In this document: positions 13,225 to 18,476 of the stretch, one piece after another
Position numbering within the stretch: the first letter of the stretch is position 1
How the letters are laid out: each line of letters begins with the position of its first letter
Translations under genes and position numbers: made by a program
Notes under the pieces: model-generated
Seen by the model: the letters and a program-made list of their open reading frames with translations, nothing else
Databases searched by the model: none
What the model was told of the DNA's origin: nothing
DNA from: Candidatus Pelearchaeum sp.
GTDB lineage: Archaea; Thermoproteota; Nitrososphaeria_A; Caldarchaeales; Caldarchaeaceae
DNA: 18,476 nucleotides
Direction of reading: 5' to 3'
Assembly (NCBI GenBank): GCA_015520425.1
Contig: WAQC01000109.1
Location: 1 to 18,476, forward strand

Positions 13225-14262
13225 ATGATGCAAACCCAACTTGCCCACCAACCATACCATCATAATCAACTTGAACAGCTCCTTAAAGCATTTTCGCGGC
13301 TCGGCCCAGCTATGGCTGGTGGGCTTGATGGGGGCGAGTTAATAGCCCCAGAAACGTTGATTGAACCTGAAGAAGAGGAGCTGGAGCCTCACCTGAGCCT
13401 TGATGGTCTTGAGCCCATACCTCTTAGGGTATCTGAGGAGCCGCGCCGCGTGATAGCGGTTGATACCTCAACGGTCAAGCTCGCCGAAGGTGTGAATGGA
13501 AGCATCTGGGCGCTGCGCGGCGTGGTTGTAAAACGCATTCTAAGCTCAGTAGAGCTGGAGATATTCGGCCCCATAATCTACCAGCTCTCCAGACAAACCC
13601 TACCCCTAATCATGAAAACACTTACAAGCTCTCTCGGCTTGCAAGGCCACGCAACCCCAAGGCTGGAGATGGCTCACAGCGTTGTGGCCAGCCTCTTTGA
13701 GAAGATGCTACAGCTCTACGCAGCTTCGCAGCTTGACGGGGGAATCTTACTAATAGACGGCTCACTAACCGCTGGGCCCATAGACAGCCCACTCAGAGCT
13801 GTACGGATGGTTATACAAGTGGCACAACAGAATGGTGTGGGAGTTGTTGCTTTCGCCAAGTCCAGCAAACTACGATACATGGGTGTTAAGATAACAAACT
13901 TGTTAAACAGTAGTGAGCCCCCTTATCTGGTATGCTTTAAGAACGCCTTAAAGCTCAGGCCTGGTCATTATCAGCTAGGCGAGATATATGTGGCGCACCT
14001 CTCCCGCTGCTTGTTCCCATATAGGGTTGATGTGGCTGCGCGTGATTATGATATGCCACATAAAGTGGTTGAAGACCTACTAGCAAGCGACAGCCTAGTT
14101 TATGGATATCCAGAGACTCTAATCCTAGCCCACCAATATGCAACTTTCAACAAGACCGACATACTTGGACTGCAAGTAGGCTTGGAAAACCTCACTGGCT
14201 CAAGGATAATTAACATACCCGACGTGAGACAAGCTCTCTTCTCACCACTTGACGCGGGCTGA
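13225..14262 (+). CDS. nurA: NurA 5'-3' nuclease
   Basis: The nuclease partner of HerA in archaeal DNA double-strand-break end resection. About 345 residues. NurA motifs appear in order: VIAVDTSTVKLAEG (Asp about 80), then GGILLIDGSLTAGP (Asp about 178, metal ligand), then VAFAKSSKLRYMG (Lys about 212), then the C-terminal PETLILAHQYATFNKTDI with the conserved His. The first 75 residues are acidic and Gln/His-rich, and look poorly ordered. Start choice: GTG 13216, ATG 13225 and ATG 13228 are all in frame. GGAG at 13211 and again at 13218 favours the ATGs, and I use 13225. It is the first gene of a plus-strand run; herA starts 9 nt after its stop. Confidence 0.93.
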   Translation: MMQTQLAHQPYHHNQLEQLLKAFSRLGPAMAGGLDGGELIAPETLIEPEEEELEPHLSLDGLEPIPLRVSEEPRRVIAVDTSTVKLAEGVNGSIWALRGVVVKRILSSVELEIFGPIIYQLSRQTLPLIMKTLTSSLGLQGHATPRLEMAHSVVASLFEKMLQLYAASQLDGGILLIDGSLTAGPIDSPLRAVRMVIQVAQQNGVGVVAFAKSSKLRYMGVKITNLLNSSEPPYLVCFKNALKLRPGHYQLGEIYVAHLSRCLFPYRVDVAARDYDMPHKVVEDLLASDSLVYGYPETLILAHQYATFNKTDILGLQVGLENLTGSRIINIPDVRQALFSPLDAG

Positions 14263-14271
14263 GCATGGAGT

Positions 14272-15726
14272 ATGAGGATACTTCAGAAGCATAAGGATAC
14301 GCTGGAGATACTCTGCAAGCCTGATGAGATAGACTTCAACATAGGCGACTACCTAGTGGCGCGCGACGGAGAGCTGGCGCTGCTCCTGCAAGTGATAGAC
14401 GTATGCTACGCAGACGTTCCAGGGGTGGCTGAAGACATAATGCGAGACATATCAGCCGAAGAGGCTAATGGCAAGAAGCTCTTTGACCCCTACAACATAA
14501 CCTCGCTAAGCCTCCTGATACGCGAGATAAGGCTCGTGACGGCAAAGATAAGGGGGATAGTATTGGATGGCAAGCTGCTTACGAATAGCGCATGGCTTCC
14601 CAACAGGTTCTCGGCGGATATAGAGCGAATAGGCAGGGAGTATTTCCACATAATCTCACGACAAGAAGGTGAGCGGCTAATCCTACTCGGAAAAGTTGGG
14701 GGACACCCATTCCATATACCCGTAGAATCTCTAGACGGACAGCTCACCATAATAACTGGGAAGAAGGAGAGCGGAAAGTCGCATATGGCTAAGCTTCTCG
14801 TAGAGGGGCTGGTAACTAATGGAGCTACTGTACTTGTTCTGGACGTTAATGGGGAGTATATACACCTTGGTAGGAAAAAGAATGGAGAGCCCAGCGTTTT
14901 AGCGAGGAGTATGACAATTCTTGAGCCTGGAGTTAATTTCACTACCTCGCCTAGCATGATGGGGCTGCGCTGCTTCATGGACGTGCTGGAGCATGTTTAC
15001 CAGACACCTCCTACTAGCTGTAGAGAGTTTTCGCGGGTATGGCACATGGTTGAGCGGGGAGAGGGTGAAGTCTCCCTCAATACGCTAATCCAGACCTTAT
15101 CTAGAATATCTATGAATGAGTCTGTGCGGGAGGCTTTGGTTTCGCGTCTCAATTCAATTGAAGCAAGTGGATTTGTCGCAGATGATAGGGAGCCTACAGA
15201 GTTGCGAGGCCTTCTCCAGCCTAAGCCCAGCGGGAATCTCGTCGTGGTAAATCTCCTTAATCTGCTCCCAACAACGCGGAGGCTGGTGGTTGAGTATCTG
15301 CTGAGCAGCCTCTCCAACATGTTGCGCCAAGAAGCCATACCCCCGCTCTTCCTACTGGCTGAGGAAGCACACCTATACCTCAGAGAGACCTACTGGGAGG
15401 ACATCGTTACACGGATGCGCCACCTCGGCTTGTTCCCAATCTTCGTCACCAACCAGCCAGATACTATTCCAGAGTCGGTGTATAGGCAAGCTGACAACTT
15501 CTTCCTCTTCAACTTCGCTAATGAGTCAGACCTTGAGAGGATTGCCCGCGCTTCTAGGATAGATGGCGAGTCTGTTAAGAGCCTGGGACGTGGCCTTCCT
15601 CCGCGCCACTGCCTCCTGGTAGGTAGGATGGTGTCCGACATACCAGTAGTCCTAAGCGTGCGCGAGAGCGAGCTTCAGACACTAGGCCAGACCAAGCTCT
15701 TCTTCAAGACCATAAATAGACATTAA
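14272..15726 (+). CDS. herA: HerA bipolar DNA helicase/translocase
   Basis: A FtsK/VirB4-type hexameric ATPase that pumps DNA into the NurA dimer during end resection. 484 residues, close to the usual 490-500. Residues 1-55 fit the HAS beta-barrel that binds NurA (FNIGDYLVARDGELALLLQV). Walker A is GKKESGKS at 163-170, followed by LVLDVNGEYIHLG at 188-200. Walker B is LFLLAEEAH at 359-367. A sensor-like FVTNQPDTIPESV follows at 391-403, and the C-terminal part (LPPRHCLLVGRMVSDIPVVL) is typical. ATG 14272 is the first usable start after the nurA stop; an earlier ATG at 14265 is out of frame and closes quickly. The ogg2 gene follows after 16 nt. Confidence 0.95.
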   Translation: MRILQKHKDTLEILCKPDEIDFNIGDYLVARDGELALLLQVIDVCYADVPGVAEDIMRDISAEEANGKKLFDPYNITSLSLLIREIRLVTAKIRGIVLDGKLLTNSAWLPNRFSADIERIGREYFHIISRQEGERLILLGKVGGHPFHIPVESLDGQLTIITGKKESGKSHMAKLLVEGLVTNGATVLVLDVNGEYIHLGRKKNGEPSVLARSMTILEPGVNFTTSPSMMGLRCFMDVLEHVYQTPPTSCREFSRVWHMVERGEGEVSLNTLIQTLSRISMNESVREALVSRLNSIEASGFVADDREPTELRGLLQPKPSGNLVVVNLLNLLPTTRRLVVEYLLSSLSNMLRQEAIPPLFLLAEEAHLYLRETYWEDIVTRMRHLGLFPIFVTNQPDTIPESVYRQADNFFLFNFANESDLERIARASRIDGESVKSLGRGLPPRHCLLVGRMVSDIPVVLSVRESELQTLGQTKLFFKTINRH

Positions 15727-15742
15727 GCCGCTTAATTGGCGG

Positions 15743-16381
15743 ATGAATAAGAGAAAAGCAGAAGAACTACGCAGCGCATATATAGCTAAGCGCGGCGAAA
15801 TTATTACTAGACTCAATTCGTTTAAGCATGTTAGGAAGCAGGATATATGGGATGTATTTGCGGAGCTTTGTTTCTGCATATGTACTCCGCAGACCAGAGC
15901 GAGGGCGGCAGATAGGGCGGTAACCCGCCTGAAGGAGACAAGCTTACTCAGGAATGGAAACGAAGAAGAGATTTCACATGTCCTTAGAGAAGCTGGTGTT
16001 AGATTCCATAGGACGAAAGCTCATAACATAATTCTGGCTCGTGAGAAGATAGGAGAGATACGGAAAATAATCTTAAACCACTCGTTGAACGCCTATGAGG
16101 CGCGTGAGCTTCTCGTAAGCTCCATAAGGGGGCTGGGTATGAAGGAGGCAAGCCATTTCCTAAGAAACATAGGCTACACCGAACTGGCCATAATAGATAG
16201 ACACATACTCCGCAACCTGTTTGAATTGAAGGCTATACGCGAGATTCCGCGTAGTATTAGTAAGAAGCGCTATCTTGAGTTGGAGAGTATCTTCATGAAG
16301 ACCGCTCATAAGCTCGGCATTCCACCCGAATCACTTGACCTAGTTATGTGGTCTCTCAAAACTGGGGAGGTGTTCAAATAG
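15743..16381 (+). CDS. ogg: 8-oxoguanine DNA glycosylase/AP lyase, Ogg2 type
   Basis: Removes 8-oxoguanine and nicks the abasic site by a Schiff-base lyase step (base-excision repair). 212 residues, as usual for archaeal Ogg2. The helix-hairpin-helix IRGLGMKEASHFLRNIGY carries the catalytic Lys134. The GPD-type Asp152 follows in LAIIDRHILRNL, and the C-terminus LDLVMWSLKTGEVFK matches the conserved Ogg2 end that contacts the lesion. The N-terminal half holds the six-helix domain (DVFAELCFCICTPQTRARAA). ATG 15743 is well placed 16 nt after herA. The next gene starts two bases after its stop. Placement in a nurA-herA run puts oxidative-damage repair and break processing in one transcription unit. 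Confidence 0.93.
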   Translation: MNKRKAEELRSAYIAKRGEIITRLNSFKHVRKQDIWDVFAELCFCICTPQTRARAADRAVTRLKETSLLRNGNEEEISHVLREAGVRFHRTKAHNIILAREKIGEIRKIILNHSLNAYEARELLVSSIRGLGMKEASHFLRNIGYTELAIIDRHILRNLFELKAIREIPRSISKKRYLELESIFMKTAHKLGIPPESLDLVMWSLKTGEVFK

Positions 16382-16383
16382 CG

Positions 16384-17337
16384 TTGGAGCATCGTAGAAT
16401 AACATTATCAGAACAACTCCTAGCATTTCTCCGCGAACTCCCCGATATAGACATAGATTCCCTCATGGAAGCATACAGCAGGCCTCTCCCATCGTCAATC
16501 CGCATAAACACGCTCAAAACCAGCGTAGAAAGATGCTTATCCCTCCTCCGTGAAGATGGCTACTTGCTTGAGAAGATTCCATGGACTCGTTATGGGTATT
16601 ACGTTTCTGGTGGAGATAACTTGGCTGAGAGCATCTGGCACATGCTGGGCTTAGTATATTTCCAAGGACCTGTATCTATGCTTGCCGCCGAATTACTGGA
16701 TGTGGAGCCGGGAAACTACGTGCTAGACCTATGCGCAGCCCCTGGAAGTAAATCAACACACATAGCACAGCTCCTGCAAGAGCGCGGCGTCATAGTGGCT
16801 AATGACATATCTGTTGATAGAGTTAAAGCGCTCGCGTCCAACATGCAGAAGGTTGGCGTCATAAACTCCATTATAACGCTTCGCGACGGGAGAATCTTCG
16901 GAAAGCGACACCCATCCATGTTTGATAGAGTATTGGTAGACGCACCATGCAGCTCACTGGGCATAATATCCAAGGACTGGAGTGTAGCTAAACGTTGGAG
17001 CGAGAAGGTAAGCGAGAGGATAAGCCGCCTACAGCTAGGGTTGCTTATTTCGGGATTTGACGCACTTAAGCCAGGTGGCAAGATGATTTACTCCACATGC
17101 ACGCTGCATCCGCTTGAGAATGAGGCCGTGGTTTCTGAACTATTGGAGAAGCGCGAAGACGCAAAGCTGGAAAACCTACACGTTGAGGGTGTAAAGACAA
17201 GAAAACCACTGGAAGAGTGGAAGGGTATGACGTTTCATCCAGATATTAGAAGATGTATTAGGATATATCCATGCGATAGCGGGGCTGAGGGGTTCTTCTT
17301 CGCCAAGATAGTAAAACAAGACGGTGGTGGGGCTTAG
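16384..17337 (+). CDS. RsmB/NOP2/Sun-family RNA m5C methyltransferase
   Basis: An S-adenosylmethionine-dependent cytosine-C5 RNA methylase. Numbered from TTG 16384 (317 residues), motif I is VLDLCAAPGSKSTHIAQL, motif IV DAPCSSLGI (Cys189) and motif VI YSTCTLHPLENE (catalytic Cys239). This two-cysteine arrangement defines the family. The N-terminal segment with LPSSIRINTLKTS is the usual RNA-binding extension. A longer frame opens at GTG 16348 inside ogg, but that would overlap by 34 nt; GGGGAGGTG at 16363-16371 is about 12 nt from TTG 16384. It overlaps the next gene by one base (TAGTG). tRNA is the likeliest substrate, given archaeal relatives, but rRNA is possible. Confidence 0.92.
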   Translation: MEHRRITLSEQLLAFLRELPDIDIDSLMEAYSRPLPSSIRINTLKTSVERCLSLLREDGYLLEKIPWTRYGYYVSGGDNLAESIWHMLGLVYFQGPVSMLAAELLDVEPGNYVLDLCAAPGSKSTHIAQLLQERGVIVANDISVDRVKALASNMQKVGVINSIITLRDGRIFGKRHPSMFDRVLVDAPCSSLGIISKDWSVAKRWSEKVSERISRLQLGLLISGFDALKPGGKMIYSTCTLHPLENEAVVSELLEKREDAKLENLHVEGVKTRKPLEEWKGMTFHPDIRRCIRIYPCDSGAEGFFFAKIVKQDGGGA

Positions 17338-17792
17338 TGAAGATTAGAAGGGCAGATAGCGAGCTTAGGCAGCAGATAGAGCATGAAGCCAATAGAACAT
17401 ACGGGGTATCTGATTTCTTCAGCAACTATGAACTGATAATATCAGGCGAGGGGCGCGTGAGGGCTACGACATCCGAGACGCTCCAACTAGCAAGCATCCT
17501 GAAGAAAGTTGATAGCATAGGCCTCTATGTCGCCAAGTATAGAAAGTGGGGGCTGACCCTCTCAATAGAGGGAAGCCACTACTTATGCCAGCAGTTGAAG
17601 AGCACGCTGGAGCTTGATAGAGAAGATGCTATACGCTGGATGATGGCTGCCCCAGTAGAGGCTAGGCAAAAAACATCAGGAAAGTTCGTGGTAGCTAGGT
17701 ATCAGGGTTTCTGCATGGGGACTGGGGTCGTGGGCCGTGATGGGCGCGCATATCCACAAGTCCCCAAATGGCGTAGAATACCCGAAGAATAG
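17337..17792 (+). CDS. PUA-domain RNA-binding protein
   Basis: 151 residues. The N-terminal half (about 1-72) is a pre-PUA-like alpha/beta segment. The C-terminal half (about 75-151) has PUA features: an Ala-Ile-Arg-rich helix (DREDAIRWMMAAPV) followed by VVARYQGFCMGTGVVGRDGR and a basic tail (PQVPKWRRIP), the G-x-G-x-G core that contacts RNA. PUA proteins of this size pair with RNA m5C methylases and with Nip7-like ribosome factors in archaea. The GTG at 17337 overlaps the methylase stop codon by one base, so the two are translationally coupled and probably act on the same RNA. The stop at 17790-17792 directly abuts the stop of the convergent minus-strand gene. Confidence 0.88.
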   Translation: MKIRRADSELRQQIEHEANRTYGVSDFFSNYELIISGEGRVRATTSETLQLASILKKVDSIGLYVAKYRKWGLTLSIEGSHYLCQQLKSTLELDREDAIRWMMAAPVEARQKTSGKFVVARYQGFCMGTGVVGRDGRAYPQVPKWRRIPEE

Positions 17793-18476
17793 CTATCGTG
17801 TTACTGTTACCCTGTATGGAAGGTATCTGTTTGTGTGGTATATAGCGTATCCATAAACCCCATCTACCGAGGCAAACGCATTAACCTGAACTTGAAGCTC
17901 AACCGCGGGTGTAAGCCACCCTTCGGTGAAGTCAATAGCATAGATTCCAAAAAGCACGCGAGACTTACCATTCCTAGAGGCTTCAACAACATACTCTAAC
18001 ATCTCCTTAAACTGCTCAACAGTAAAATTACCTATCAAGGCGTTTCTCAAGTTCCTAACCCACGGGTCAGTTTTAACTACTATGAAATCAGCAGCAAGGG
18101 AGATGTTGGATAGATAGCTATCATTAACGCTTAGTGGGTCTATCTCAACAAAAACAGTAATTCCCTCTTTATTCATGGCGTTGACCAGCGTCTTGACACT
18201 CTCCCAAACCCTGTAACCAGACTGCCAGTTGACGCCCATAAGGTATGCTCCGTCAAAACCCAAGTCGCTTATCAACTCGCGGGATTTTGCGGCGAAGAAC
18301 TCGGCGTAGGTTATATTCTGCCCCCCTATCTGCATATCTTCTTGGAAGTAGATGTTTCCCATCTGGTCTGCTAGTTTGCCATATGATGCGGCAAGCCATG
18401 TTGAGTTGTATCCCTGTATCCCGAAGTATATTGAGTGGTAGTATGAGCGTAGGTATATCCCCAGAAGAACCCTATA
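17793..18476 (-). CDS. Unrecognised, probably extracytoplasmic protein (5' end beyond window)
   Basis: The minus-strand frame is open from the stop at 17795-17793 to the window edge (227 codons), so the start is missing; an internal ATG at 18362 is not the real start. Visible text includes YYHSIYFGIQGYNSTW, FAAKSRELISDLGFDGAYLM and GITVFVEIDP. It continues with AADFIVVKTDPWVRNLRNAL and VLFGIYAIDFTEGW. Alternating strands and helices with aromatic/acidic tips recall glycosidase-type TIM barrels, but no catalytic signature is visible. Several N-x-S/T sequons (NIT, NDS, NIS, NFT) suit an exported archaeal protein. No function is assigned. Confidence 0.78.
   Translation of the reverse strand, partial: YRVLLGIYLRSYYHSIYFGIQGYNSTWLAASYGKLADQMGNIYFQEDMQIGGQNITYAEFFAAKSRELISDLGFDGAYLMGVNWQSGYRVWESVKTLVNAMNKEGITVFVEIDPLSVNDSYLSNISLAADFIVVKTDPWVRNLRNALIGNFTVEQFKEMLEYVVEASRNGKSRVLFGIYAIDFTEGWLTPAVELQVQVNAFASVDGVYGYAIYHTNRYLPYRVTVTR

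Noticed and set aside
14490..14978. A 162-codon minus-strand frame inside herA
   Set aside because: Covers the Walker A region of a clear HerA; no promoter or domain of its own.
16348..16383. GTG start of the methylase inside ogg
   Set aside because: Gives a 34-nt overlap and an N-terminus unlike the family; TTG 16384 right after the ogg stop fits better, though its ribosome-site spacing is long.
1..18476. CRISPR arrays, insertion sequences, integrases, defence nuclease cassettes
   Set aside because: No direct-repeat series, terminal inverted repeats, transposase motifs or known defence genes were seen; HerA-NurA here is the housekeeping repair type, flanked by ogg2 and RNA-modification genes.

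Overview
The window looks like a chromosomal segment of a thermophilic archaeon of the TACK group. Supporting evidence: an ESCRT-III (CdvB-type) division protein, an archaeal HerA-NurA pair, an Ogg2-type 8-oxoguanine glycosylase, archaeal LeuRS, many TATA boxes about 25-30 nt upstream of start codons (leaderless-style promoters), GTG/TTG starts, and tRNA genes with introns at non-canonical positions. The winged-helix family at 11.8-12.7 kb resembles proteins I recall from Thaumarchaeota, so a Caldarchaeales ('Aigarchaeota') or neighbouring lineage is my best guess. That placement is inference. Base composition is near 50% G+C and I see no insertion sequence, integrase, CRISPR array or phage gene.

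Layout. 1-3.9 kb (minus strand): leuS, cut by the window edge, then a UspA-type protein and the ESCRT-III protein. 4.0-5.7 kb: tRNA-Arg(UCG) with two introns, a 57-residue zinc-ribbon protein, a convergent protein with four CBS domains fused to an HPF/S30AE-like ribosome-hibernation domain, and tRNA-Thr(CGU). 5.7-9.9 kb (minus): a membrane-anchored streptogramin-lyase-like beta-propeller directly downstream of pyruvate kinase, preceded by a class III aminotransferase of the glutamate-1-semialdehyde aminomutase type. 10.0-11.3 kb: initiator tRNA-Met, a ureohydrolase (agmatinase/arginase family) and tRNA-Leu(UAG) with a D-arm intron.

11.4-17.8 kb is the most interesting part. It holds a small two-helix membrane protein, two tandem paralogous winged-helix proteins, a third winged-helix protein of similar layout in convergent orientation, and, divergent from that third protein, a five-gene run: nurA, herA, ogg2, an RNA m5C methyltransferase and a PUA-domain protein. 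HerA-NurA processes DNA ends and Ogg2 starts base-excision repair. The last two genes form an RNA-modification pair. The window ends in a minus-strand gene, truncated by the edge, for a probable extracytoplasmic protein.

No stretch above about 150 bases lacks a gene. The longest gaps (about 3890-4018, 11271-11420, 9886-9991, 10070-10166, 11697-11786) hold promoters, tRNA leaders and possible terminators. I found no C/D-box RNA motifs in them by eye.
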